Shown: piece after piece, positions 1-5,726 of the stretch
Position numbering within the stretch: position 1 is the stretch's first letter
Layout of the letters: every line of letters starts with the position of its first letter
Source of the DNA: Methanoregula sp.
GTDB lineage: Archaea; Halobacteriota; Methanomicrobia; Methanomicrobiales; Methanospirillaceae
Reading direction: 5' to 3'
NCBI GenBank assembly: GCA_028711405.1
Contig: JAQTSH010000090.1
Location: 1 to 6,387, forward strand
Length of the DNA: 6,387 nucleotides
Translations under genes and position numbers: made by a program
Notes under the pieces: generated by a model
What the model saw: only the letters and a program-made list of their open reading frames with translations
What the model was told of the DNA's origin: nothing
Databases searched by the model: none

Positions 1-2304
1 AATTCGAGTTATTACATATTACCTCAATTACATTTCAACGATGCTGGGATTAAAGTAAATGTTACCGGAGAACTAAATCCAAGTACAAATTGCCAAATAA
101 GCTCACAAATCATATCCCAAAGTCAGATAAAAAAGGGTATTCCCGTTGGTTCAATTATCTATCATGCAAATAACGAGACAACGGTATTCGATAATTCCGG
201 GCAAGAATTATTCACGGTAGATGATTCAACGGCAACTCAAATAAACACATTCAAAGGTTACCAACCGACAACCTTCGTTCACGAAGTACCTAATAATTCT
301 GTAATTGTTGACGATGGAAGTATACTTCATGTAATCTACCAGAATTCCCGAATTCTGACTATTATAGATAATTCAAAAATGACTTCGAATACTCTTACAT
401 ATGTTCCTGCAACTCCAACAACATGTAGCGGATTTTCAAATCCTGATTTATATGTTGAAGGAGCAGAATCTCCAATGATTTCCTTACCGGGGCAATTTAG
501 AGCAGATTGGAATGTTCCGAGTGATCCCAAGTTGTCAAATTCTTACCCTAAGGGCACTCCCATTGCAATCTGGAATGGTTTTTATGGGTGCGCTCAAGGA
601 GATCCCGCACCAATGTTATTGCAACCGGTTCTTGAATGGTATTATTACGATGTTCTAATGCCAGGTTATCCAACAACCAAACAATGGACAATGTCAACAT
701 GGTACCTTTGGGGAAATGGTCATACTGTAACTGTGAACGGTCACCCAATCACATTTATTCATTCACAAAGGAACTTTGGAATAGTCCCTGGCGATCCAAT
801 ACAAGGGGACATTCAAATAAACGTCAATGGATATGATGCAACTGGCACAATCCGGGATTTGAATCCCAACAGTGGTGCCGGTGCTTCGACTCTATTCCTG
901 ACGTCAAATACTCCAAATGTTGCTGAGCGGATGCAAACCCAAAATCTCTATGCGACAGTTGTATTAGAGGGGTGGCCTGTCGATTCCCCAGTTTATCCAA
1001 AGCTAAATTCCTCATACTTACCCGGGCCTGTAACCTTCAAGAACTTCGTATTAACAGATTACAATGGTAACAACCTCCTCACTACGACCCCCATGATGAG
1101 TTTTGTAAACACGCAGTATTGGAATCCGACTACCTTTGCCGATGCCGGAAACTTAACCGTGTCTAACCAGTGGCCTTCAAGAATCACCTTGGTGAATAAT
1201 CCAGACCGGGTTAATCCACCATCTGCAGATTTTACTACAATAATTCCAGGTGGCGTGGGGTTGGCATATATCCAATTCCGGGATTTATCTATCGGATCTC
1301 CTATCCTCTGGTTCTGGGATTTTGGGGATAGTGGTACATCGATTGATCAGAATCCCGTTCATTTGTATTTGTTACCAGGTTTGTATACTGTCAACCTGAC
1401 GGTCTGGAACGCTGGGGGATTTAATTCCCGGGTTAAATCCAATTATATCATTGTATTACCATTTCCACCAGTGTCCAGCTTTATCGTGAATGTCAATTCC
1501 GGCAATGCACCACTCACAGTCCAGTTCAATGACACGTCCACAGGTAACGCGACCAACTGGAACTGGAGCTTTGGGGATGGATATTATTCAACCCTCATAA
1601 ACGTGTCCCATACGTACACTCGCGGAGGTATCTATAATGCCACGCTCACTGTAGGTAATGCCGGAGGGAACATCACATCCGCACCGCAGACGATTTCCGT
1701 CTACCCTCTTCCAGTAGTTGCCAGCTTCACTGCCACCCCCACCTCCGGCAATGCCCCGCTTACTGTCCATTTTAACGACACCTCAACGAATACGCCTATA
1801 TCATGGACCTGGAACTTTGGCGACGGCAACACGTCAACCCAGCAGAATCCGCAGCATATCTATGTGTCAAGTGGGGACTACGCAGTCCCTAAAATCATCC
1901 CATGTCCGCCAGGGCAAGATTGTCTCGATGTCATTACTTATATGTTATGTGGAAAATACACAGTCACCCTGACAGCAACAAATGCTAGCGGTAACGACAC
2001 TGTGACGAAGACTGACCTTATTACTGTGAATTCCCCGATACCGCCGCCCATTGCTTCCTTTATTGCCACACCAACATCCGGGCGTGCTCCACTTTCAGTA
2101 CGGTTTACTGATACTTCAAAAGGATATCCAACATCATGGGACTGGGATTTCGGGGATGGGAGCTGGGATCCGTGGCAATCGACGAAACAAAATCCCATTC
2201 ATATCTTCAATAGCCCCGGTAGTTATACAACCACACTCACTGCATCCAATAGTGCCGGGAGTGCCTCCACATCGACCGTGATTCGTGTAACCCGTGGGTG
2301 GTAG
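1..2304 (+). CDS. Large secreted surface protein with four PKD domains (5' end outside window)
   Basis: The frame is open from base 1 to the TAG at 2302-2304 (767 visible residues). The ATG at 379 is therefore internal: residues 1-126 upstream of it read as normal protein with no stop, and the true start and any signal peptide lie left of the window. The visible order is an N-terminal module (about 50-123), a Trp-rich beta domain (about 130-400), then four PKD domains (408-485, 491-567, 572-676, 684-764). It ends RVTRGW with no membrane anchor or sorting tail. Many N-x-S/T sequons (NVT, NSS, NWS, NVS, NIT, NDT, NTS) fit a glycosylated exported protein. PKD domains are beta-sandwich spacers or adhesion modules of archaeal cell-surface proteins; a role in surface structure, binding or extracellular hydrolysis is inferred. 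The gene is AT-rich compared with the operon to its right and faces it convergently. Exact substrate or partner unknown. Confidence 0.9.
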   Translation, partial: NSSYYILPQLHFNDAGIKVNVTGELNPSTNCQISSQIISQSQIKKGIPVGSIIYHANNETTVFDNSGQELFTVDDSTATQINTFKGYQPTTFVHEVPNNSVIVDDGSILHVIYQNSRILTIIDNSKMTSNTLTYVPATPTTCSGFSNPDLYVEGAESPMISLPGQFRADWNVPSDPKLSNSYPKGTPIAIWNGFYGCAQGDPAPMLLQPVLEWYYYDVLMPGYPTTKQWTMSTWYLWGNGHTVTVNGHPITFIHSQRNFGIVPGDPIQGDIQINVNGYDATGTIRDLNPNSGAGASTLFLTSNTPNVAERMQTQNLYATVVLEGWPVDSPVYPKLNSSYLPGPVTFKNFVLTDYNGNNLLTTTPMMSFVNTQYWNPTTFADAGNLTVSNQWPSRITLVNNPDRVNPPSADFTTIIPGGVGLAYIQFRDLSIGSPILWFWDFGDSGTSIDQNPVHLYLLPGLYTVNLTVWNAGGFNSRVKSNYIIVLPFPPVSSFIVNVNSGNAPLTVQFNDTSTGNATNWNWSFGDGYYSTLINVSHTYTRGGIYNATLTVGNAGGNITSAPQTISVYPLPVVASFTATPTSGNAPLTVHFNDTSTNTPISWTWNFGDGNTSTQQNPQHIYVSSGDYAVPKIIPCPPGQDCLDVITYMLCGKYTVTLTATNASGNDTVTKTDLITVNSPIPPPIASFIATPTSGRAPLSVRFTDTSKGYPTSWDWDFGDGSWDPWQSTKQNPIHIFNSPGSYTTTLTASNSAGSASTSTVIRVTRGW
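148..369 (+). other. N-terminal module of the PKD protein (GSIIYH...VFD type)
   Basis: Residues 50-123 read GSIIYH, then VFDNSGQELF, then TFVHEVPNNSVIVDDGS and VIYQNSRILTIID. From memory, this pattern of a strand pair, a 'FVHEVP' turn and a final 'ILTIID' strand recurs at the N-terminus of secreted methanogen proteins ahead of a larger beta domain. It could be a propeptide or a small beta domain. I know no function for it. The family resemblance is recalled, not searched. Confidence 0.4.
391..1200 (+). other. Trp-rich beta domain, possibly eqolisin-like (peptidase G1 fold)
   Basis: Residues about 131-400 contain, in order, GQFRADWNVP (164-173), AIWNGFYG (189-196), LLQPVLEW (206-213), WTMSTWYLW (229-237), GDPIQGDIQINV, then VVLEGW (320-325) and PGPVTFKNF. 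The order resembles eqolisins as I recall them: a 'GTFTVP' strand, 'AWVGIDG', 'ILQTG', a Trp/Tyr-rich 'WYEW' segment, a 'GD.I' strand, an 'AEWIVE' strand and 'GTVTF'. In that reading Q208 sits near the catalytic Gln, while the catalytic Glu aligns either with T319 (lost) or with E323. A non-catalytic carbohydrate-binding beta sandwich is an equal alternative. Confidence 0.35.
1222..1455 (+). repeat. PKD domain 1
   Basis: Residues 408-485 carry the PKD signature: SADF at the first strand, W-F-W-D-F-G-D at 437-443, QNPVHLY, then PGLYTVNLTVWNAGG. The usual G after GD is S444. It is the most diverged of the four copies (its 'APLTVQF' strand is replaced by GLAYIQF). Confidence 0.9.
1471..1701 (+). 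repeat. PKD domain 2
   Basis: Residues 491-567 show VSSF, SGNAPLTVQFNDTST, WNWSFGDG (520-527), VSHTYTRGGIYNATLTVGNAGG. The stretch around 1495-1540 is close to the matching part of PKD 3 at DNA level (both hold tccggcaatgc), which suggests domain duplication. Confidence 0.93.
1714..2028 (+). repeat. PKD domain 3, with an internal insert
   Basis: Residues 572-676 show VASF, SGNAPLTVHFNDTST, WTWNFGDG (602-609), QNPQHIY, and finally YTVTLTATNASG. It is about 25 residues longer than its neighbours because the turn between the 'HIY' and 'YTVTL' strands is expanded. Confidence 0.92.
1882..1956 (+). other. Cys-containing insert in PKD domain 3
   Basis: Residues 628-652 lie where PKD domains normally have a short turn of the type 'SSGTYTVTL'. 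The insert is AVPKIIPCPPGQDCLDVITY followed by MLCGK and holds three cysteines (C635, C641, C650) in a protein otherwise almost without Cys. The flanks SGDY and CGKY look like two versions of the same turn. C635-C641 could form a small disulfide loop, leaving C650 for a partner; this is inference. Confidence 0.7.
2050..2292 (+). repeat. PKD domain 4 (C-terminal)
   Basis: Residues 684-764 show IASF, SGRAPLSVRFTDTS, WDWDFGDG (713-720), KQNPIHIF, and SPGSYTTTLTASNSAGS. A short tail RGW follows before the stop, so no further domain or anchor exists on this polypeptide. Confidence 0.93.
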
Positions 2305-2320
2305 TGGGAATAACCGGAAC

Positions 2321-2340
2321 TGTTCAATTTTTATCTAGTA
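2321..2340 (+). terminator. Possible T-tract terminator of the PKD gene
   Basis: A run of five T (2328-2332) lies about 25 bases after the stop codon. Archaeal RNA polymerase can terminate at T tracts without a hairpin, so this is possible but weak. A second in-frame stop (TAA, 2311-2313) precedes it. Confidence 0.25.
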
Positions 2341-2466
2341 GTCGACCGCGAAGGACAGATCCGGTGCGCCATGGATCCGGCACATGCCCGGGAACTGGCT
2401 GACGGTGAAAAGGAATGCACGATGTGCGGCGAGTTCTGCGCGATAAAAATTATGCGGGAGTATTAA
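2341..2466 (+). pseudogene. thiC: 3' remnant of thiC (phosphomethylpyrimidine synthase)
   Basis: Frame 1 from 2341 to the TAA at 2464-2466 encodes 41 residues that begin VDREGQIRCAMDPAHAREL and contain ECTMCGEFCAIKIM. This matches the C-terminus of ThiC, the radical-SAM enzyme that converts aminoimidazole ribotide to the thiamine pyrimidine: a D-x-E-x-Q segment, (I/M)DP-x-x-A, then the Cys motif (C at 2416, 2425 and 2437) that binds its 4Fe-4S cluster. ThiC is normally more than 400 residues, so about nine tenths is missing. In-frame stops at 2302 and 2311 and the PKD gene lie directly upstream, and no start suits the fragment. The motif here is CX2CX3C, one residue shorter than the CX2CX4C of bacterial ThiC; I believe this short form occurs in archaeal ThiC but cannot check. 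No function is expected from the fragment. Confidence 0.8.
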
Positions 2467-2489
2467 AAAATCCCCGGTTTTTAACCCGG
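2465..2489 (-). terminator. Likely terminator of the srp54-ksgA operon
   Basis: On the minus strand, 4 bases after the ksgA stop, CCGG (2489-2486), a bulged G and TT pair with AACCGG (2479-2474) around an AAA loop. GGA and a run of six T (2470-2465) follow. The hairpin is short and imperfect; the T run is the stronger signal. It overlaps the stop codon of the convergent thiC remnant, and the five T at 2478-2482 could serve the plus strand. Confidence 0.5.
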
Positions 2490-2493
2490 CACT

Positions 2494-3258
2494 TCACGCC
2501 ATATTTGCAATCGTCGCAAAATCTTCCAGGTACAGCTCTTCCGGGCGGCTCTGTAAAATTTCGGCAGGCAACGCATCGATCACTCTCTGCGCCCATTCCG
2601 GGTTGAGTACGCCCGATGAACCCCGGAGCCCGTTCTTCACGGTCTTTCTCCGGTGCGAGAAGAGTGCCAGCACTACCTTTGCATACAGTTTCCGGTCGTT
2701 GACGGGAAAGATCGGCGGGCGGGGAAAGATCTTCACGACCGTCGAATGCACCTGCGGTTTTGGCGCGAAACAATGCGGGGGCAACTCAAAACATTTCTGT
2801 ACCGCCGCATAGGTCTGCACCATGATCGAGAGCCTGCCACACGCTTTCGTACCGGCTGGGGCGACCATCCGGTCTGCAAACTCGCTCTGGAACATCAGCA
2901 CCGCTTCAAGAAATCCGATATCAAGAAGCCGGAACGTGATCTTCGAACTGACCGAGTAGGGGAGGTTGGAGACGACCATCTCGAATGCCGGCAGGTCGCA
3001 CCGGGTGGCGTCCCCTTGCTGCACGGTAAGACGCCCGGCGGCGATCTCGCTCGCGAAACGGTCGTTCAAATCTTCGCAGAGCGCATGGTCCAGTTCGACC
3101 GCATGCACAATCGCCCCCCGGTCCAAAAGGGCGCGGGTGAGTGCCCCGTTCCCCGGTCCGACTTCGAGCACATGCCGGTCCTTTACCTCCGCAAGATCCG
3201 CAATTCGGTTTACTGCGTGGGGATCGACGAGGAAGTGCTGGTCGTGGTAGGCTTTCAT
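2494..3258 (-). CDS. rsmA: 16S rRNA dimethyladenosine transferase (RsmA/KsgA/Dim1)
   Basis: 254 residues, the usual archaeal length. The enzyme uses SAM to dimethylate two adjacent adenosines in the 3' terminal hairpin of 16S rRNA during late small-subunit assembly. Visible motifs are DQHFLVD (6-12), SAM motif I LEVGPGNG (31-38), acidic motif II VELD (54-57), the catalytic motif NLPY (98-101), FAPKPQVHS (164-172) and SHRRKTVKNGL (201-211). The ATG overlaps the stop of the DUF655 gene by four bases (ATGA). No Shine-Dalgarno site is evident, so translation probably depends on re-initiation from the gene before it. It is the last gene of the operon; in many euryarchaea a HemK-type methyltransferase gene follows, but here the thiC remnant does. 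Confidence 0.96.
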   Translation of the reverse strand: MKAYHDQHFLVDPHAVNRIADLAEVKDRHVLEVGPGNGALTRALLDRGAIVHAVELDHALCEDLNDRFASEIAAGRLTVQQGDATRCDLPAFEMVVSNLPYSVSSKITFRLLDIGFLEAVLMFQSEFADRMVAPAGTKACGRLSIMVQTYAAVQKCFELPPHCFAPKPQVHSTVVKIFPRPPIFPVNDRKLYAKVVLALFSHRRKTVKNGLRGSSGVLNPEWAQRVIDALPAEILQSRPEELYLEDFATIANMA

Positions 3259-3818
3259 GACGACGTGAAGATATGATATTTCACTTCAGGATCCTGGAGC
3301 TCTTCCATGATCCGCGCCTCGATCATCTTCTCCGGGTGGGGGATGGACTTGATCCGGGCGGAGATGTCACTAAAGCTGGTAAACGGTTTTTTGTTCCGCG
3401 CTTCGAGAATCTCCCACATCAGTTTCTTGCCGATGCCGGGCAGGAGATGCAGCATATGGAGCCGGGGCGTGATCGAGATCGATTTGTTGAAGAACGACAC
3501 AAATTCCTGCTCACGCTCTTTCACCATCTTTTCGATGATGAACGGAAGTTCGCCCCGTGCCGTGGGTGTCAGGTCGTTGTAGTTGATCCGCCGTTTCACC
3601 CGCTCGATCCGGTCCCGTTCGGCATCGCCAATGTACACCTTGTCGTAAAGGTTGATCGTCGCGGTCATCTTTGGGATGAGCTCAAGAAGCTTGAACTGAT
3701 CGAGTCCCATTGCCTGAACGATCGGTTCACGTTTGAAAGGGGGTCGGGGATCCTCAGGGTGCCCTTTCATGAGCACATCCAGTACGATCGCATTGACCTC
3801 TTTTTTATCCGCCTTCAT
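3255..3818 (-). CDS. DUF655 family protein, putative nucleic-acid binding
   Basis: 187 residues, typical for this archaeal family. The N-terminal half (MKADKKEVNAIVLDVLMKGH, then VYIGDAERDRIERVKRRINY at 61-80) looks like a small beta-barrel followed by a basic helix. The C-terminal half has a helix-hairpin-helix: LLPGIGKKLMWEIL (125-138) followed by PFTSFSDISARI (145-156), a motif that binds nucleic-acid backbone. Its place between rpoF and ksgA is conserved in euryarchaea, which suggests a role in transcription or ribosome biogenesis, but the function is unknown to me. The start is supported by GAGGTG five bases upstream, formed partly by the rpoF stop codon (TGAGGTG). Its last bases overlap ksgA (ATGA). 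Confidence 0.92.
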   Translation of the reverse strand: MKADKKEVNAIVLDVLMKGHPEDPRPPFKREPIVQAMGLDQFKLLELIPKMTATINLYDKVYIGDAERDRIERVKRRINYNDLTPTARGELPFIIEKMVKEREQEFVSFFNKSISITPRLHMLHLLPGIGKKLMWEILEARNKKPFTSFSDISARIKSIPHPEKMIEARIMEELQDPEVKYHIFTSS

Positions 3819-3823
3819 CGTCG

Positions 3824-3829
3824 CACCTC
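3824..3829 (-). promoter_or_regulatory. Ribosome binding site of the DUF655 gene
   Basis: GAGGTG, five bases before the ATG. It shares the GA of the rpoF TGA stop, so termination on rpoF and initiation on the next gene occur at one spot. Confidence 0.8.
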
Positions 3830-4178
3830 AGAAGTGTGCCTTCACAAGTCCGGTGATGGAATCAAGTTCTTCCGGTGACAGCGTAAACCGCTCTTTTGCG
3901 AAAATTGCCCGGACTTCATCCCGGGACTTTGGCATAATATTTGCAATCCGGTACGCAATCTCAGGCTTCATCTTCTCTTGTTTTAACAGAAGATTGACGA
4001 GTTCGCGGGATTTTTCCGGACTTGTCTTCGCAAGCTGATTGGCATGTTCCATGCTGCGCCGGAACTCATACGACATCTCTTTCTCGGCAGCAATCCGTTC
4101 GGATTCTACTCCCAGGATAACTGTGCGCAGCTCCGGGAGCGTTACCTTTTCTTCGCTAGTAATACCCTTAACTTTCAT
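3828..4178 (-). CDS. rpoF: DNA-directed RNA polymerase subunit F (Rpo4, Rpb4 homologue)
   Basis: 116 residues from the ATG at 4176-4178: MKVKGITSEEKVTLPEL, then SYEFRRSMEHANQLAKTSPEK, ending in an HRDC-like helical domain with EIAYRIANIMPKSRDEVRAIF and LSPEELDSI. Rpo4 pairs with Rpo7 to form the polymerase stalk that grips emerging RNA and aids open-complex formation. The frame also allows a GTG three codons earlier (4185-4187), but that GTG lies inside the Shine-Dalgarno sequence AGGTGA, which sits five bases before the ATG, and the family begins with MKVK-like residues; the ATG is therefore chosen. The gene lies 21 bases after rpl21e. Confidence 0.95.
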   Translation of the reverse strand: MKVKGITSEEKVTLPELRTVILGVESERIAAEKEMSYEFRRSMEHANQLAKTSPEKSRELVNLLLKQEKMKPEIAYRIANIMPKSRDEVRAIFAKERFTLSPEELDSITGLVKAHF

Positions 4179-4183
4179 GCCAA

Positions 4184-4189
4184 TCACCT
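4184..4189 (-). promoter_or_regulatory. Ribosome binding site that fixes the rpoF start
   Basis: AGGTGA, five bases before the ATG at 4178. It contains the upstream in-frame GTG, which rules that GTG out as start. Confidence 0.8.
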
Positions 4190-4199
4190 GACAATGACT

Positions 4200-4490
4200 T
4201 TACTTTTGTGCTTTTAGATGTTGTGGTCGCGCAATCACAGTCTTTTCTGCGTTGCCGTCCTTTATGGTGAGCATCCACGCGCGTCCTCGCTGACCGATGA
4301 CCGTTCCCGTAAGACCGTGGAACCTGCGGTGGGGCATACCCTTCTGGATACTTGGGTTCACAACAATGTGAACCTTCTCGCCAATCTCAAATCTCTGGAT
4401 AACGGAGGTGACCGGTGGCAGTCCCCGCTCTCGTAAATCTTTCTTGAACTTATATCGTGTCTTCTTTCTGGGTCCGTTGTGGTGTGCCAT
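4200..4490 (-). CDS. rpl21e: 50S ribosomal protein L21e
   Basis: 96 residues, normal for the family: a basic N-terminus MAHHNGPRKKTRYKFKKDLRERG, then an SH3-like barrel with FEIGEKVHIVVNPSIQKGMPHRRFHG and GTVIGQRGRAWMLTI, ending in VIARPQHLKAQK. L21e is an archaeal/eukaryotic large-subunit protein with no bacterial counterpart, so it fixes the domain of the host. It starts 3 bases after the pus10 stop. GGGAG, eight bases upstream and inside the last codons of pus10, serves as ribosome binding site, which suggests coupled translation. Confidence 0.97.
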   Translation of the reverse strand: MAHHNGPRKKTRYKFKKDLRERGLPPVTSVIQRFEIGEKVHIVVNPSIQKGMPHRRFHGLTGTVIGQRGRAWMLTIKDGNAEKTVIARPQHLKAQK

Positions 4491-4493
4491 AAC

Positions 4494-5726
4494 TTAATCT
4501 CCCTCCTCTGTTCCTTCTACCAGCACAACATCAAGTGTGATGACGTGTGCCGGTCGATCCAGGATCTCGGCAAGACTTGGGTGTGTCCTTCCCTGATCTC
4601 CAGATATGAGCTCCTTGATGTAGAGTCCGGCTTCGCCGAGAACTTCGACGAGAAATTTCCCGTTCTCTTCACCGACAAGCTCGATATCGAGGACATTGCG
4701 CTCCCGGATCTTGTCTGCTCTCCGGTGAGCGACCCGTATGGGCGTGCGCTGCTGTATTGTGACGCCCTTTAAGGCTTTTAGGGCATTTGCGAGTTCTCCC
4801 GCGGGTAATGCACCTTCAACCTCGACCAGGATCCTGTATTTTTTATGCGCTTTACTTGATTTAAGAGTTTCCACATCTGCGCGGTCGCACCAGTGTTTCA
4901 ACGCGACCGAAATTCGTTCGCCAGCGCTCTGGTTGATCGTTTCCTGCAGTGTGGCAAGATCGACCGTGCGGATGCGTGGCTCGACAACTTCGAGGATGAA
5001 CGGTCTGCCGGTTCCCACCATGCGTGCGTCGATATCTTCCCGCCCGGCGCCGTGCAGGGTCACGGTCTTTGCGCCGAACGCAGCGATCACGGGACGCCCG
5101 ATCAGTTCCTCGACCGAGTCCATATACTGCTTGCCGGTGAAATTGCACTTCTCGCAGCCGGCTCCCTGGCACGCGCGGCAGTTCCAATGCGTTTGCGGAA
5201 TTCCGCGCTCGAACTTCTGGTACCTGCCGTAGAAGAAGACCGAGTTTACCTGGATCTCAACGGAGCCGGTGGCAACATCGAGAAGTGCGACGATATCCGG
5301 TTTCCGGAAATCCACGGGTTTTCCTGTGATGGCTGAGACGGCTTTCCCCACTTCGCGGTTCACTTCCGACTTGAAAGGCTCAGGTTCGGCAAGGGCGAGA
5401 TCGCTCCAGACCATCTCCTCGTTCTCGGCAATGAGCGGCGGCACCCGGCATCCGACAAGGAATGTCGAATATTCAAGCCCCTGCACCGCAGCAACCACTT
5501 TCTGTGCCCACTCAGGGACGCCATCAAAGAAATTGCCGCAGACCCAGCAGGTGCCGGAGAACGGTACATAGGGTTTGTTCTCCCGGATTAACCCGGCGAT
5601 CCGGAGTGCGCGTCCGCGTTCATCGTTCGTGAGCCCGTGGGAGCGCTTGCCGAAGAACCGCCCGAGACAATGATCGCAGCAGTCCCCGTACGCGAGAATT
5701 TTGTCAACTGTTTCGTTTATTTCCAT
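4494..5726 (-). CDS. pus10: tRNA pseudouridine(54/55) synthase Pus10
   Basis: 410 residues from the ATG at 5724-5726. Archaeal Pus10 converts U55, and in many species U54, in the T loop of tRNA to pseudouridine. The N-terminal part has a CxxC...CxxC zinc site (C17/C20 and C60/C63) leading into the accessory THUMP-like domain. A second Cys cluster (C183, C186, C191, C194 in HWNCRACQGAGCEKCNFTGK) sits at the entry to the catalytic domain, where GAGREDIDARMVGTGRPF holds the presumed catalytic Asp (D233). The C-terminal YIKELISGDQGRTHPSL (369 onward) is a second conserved synthase motif. The frame also allows a GTG at 5733-5735, but it is inside the Shine-Dalgarno sequence GGAGGTG, six bases before the chosen ATG. 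It overlaps the end of trmY by 10 bases, the gene for the next step on position 54. Confidence 0.96.
   Translation of the reverse strand: MEINETVDKILAYGDCCDHCLGRFFGKRSHGLTNDERGRALRIAGLIRENKPYVPFSGTCWVCGNFFDGVPEWAQKVVAAVQGLEYSTFLVGCRVPPLIAENEEMVWSDLALAEPEPFKSEVNREVGKAVSAITGKPVDFRKPDIVALLDVATGSVEIQVNSVFFYGRYQKFERGIPQTHWNCRACQGAGCEKCNFTGKQYMDSVEELIGRPVIAAFGAKTVTLHGAGREDIDARMVGTGRPFILEVVEPRIRTVDLATLQETINQSAGERISVALKHWCDRADVETLKSSKAHKKYRILVEVEGALPAGELANALKALKGVTIQQRTPIRVAHRRADKIRERNVLDIELVGEENGKFLVEVLGEAGLYIKELISGDQGRTHPSLAEILDRPAHVITLDVVLVEGTEEGD

Noticed and set aside
1..5. Window begins AATTC, as after an EcoRI cut, suggesting a clone end
   Set aside because: Five bases occur often by chance and the coding frame is continuous; nothing else supports a vector or clone boundary.
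340..357. Perfect inverted repeat CAGAATTC-cc-GAATTCTG
   Set aside because: It lies inside continuous coding sequence of the PKD protein, is short, and has no T run or promoter-like context; probably chance.
1417..1440. Perfect inverted repeat GGATTTAA - 8 bases - TTAAATCC
   Set aside because: It is inside the coding sequence of PKD domain 1 with no sign of a regulatory or attachment role.
1222..2292. The periodic similarity as a possible CRISPR array or DNA-level tandem repeat
   Set aside because: The period is about 240-310 bases, the units are diverged at DNA level and the frame is open throughout; it is a protein-domain repeat.
2305..2340. Search for transposon ends or a target-site duplication at the PKD/thiC junction
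   Set aside because: Only 36 bases separate the genes and I see no terminal inverted repeat or transposase remnant; the left end of any inserted segment is outside the window.
2371..2466. A 31-codon ATG frame (MDPAHAREL...) within the thiC remnant as a stand-alone mini Fe-S protein
   Set aside because: There is no Shine-Dalgarno site before the ATG, and the sequence is fully explained as the tail of ThiC, including residues upstream of the ATG.
2653..3276. Long plus-strand open frame (207 codons) opposite ksgA
   Set aside because: It is antisense to a gene with all RsmA motifs. Its translation is rich in R, H, G and C with no recognisable pattern; it arises from the GC-rich codons of ksgA.
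3273..3878. Plus-strand open frame (201 codons) opposite the DUF655 gene
   Set aside because: It is a shadow of a well supported gene on the minus strand, with no ribosome binding site or family resemblance.
4893..5336. Plus- and minus-strand frames inside pus10
   Set aside because: They overlap the catalytic and Cys-cluster coding region of pus10 and show no independent coding signs.
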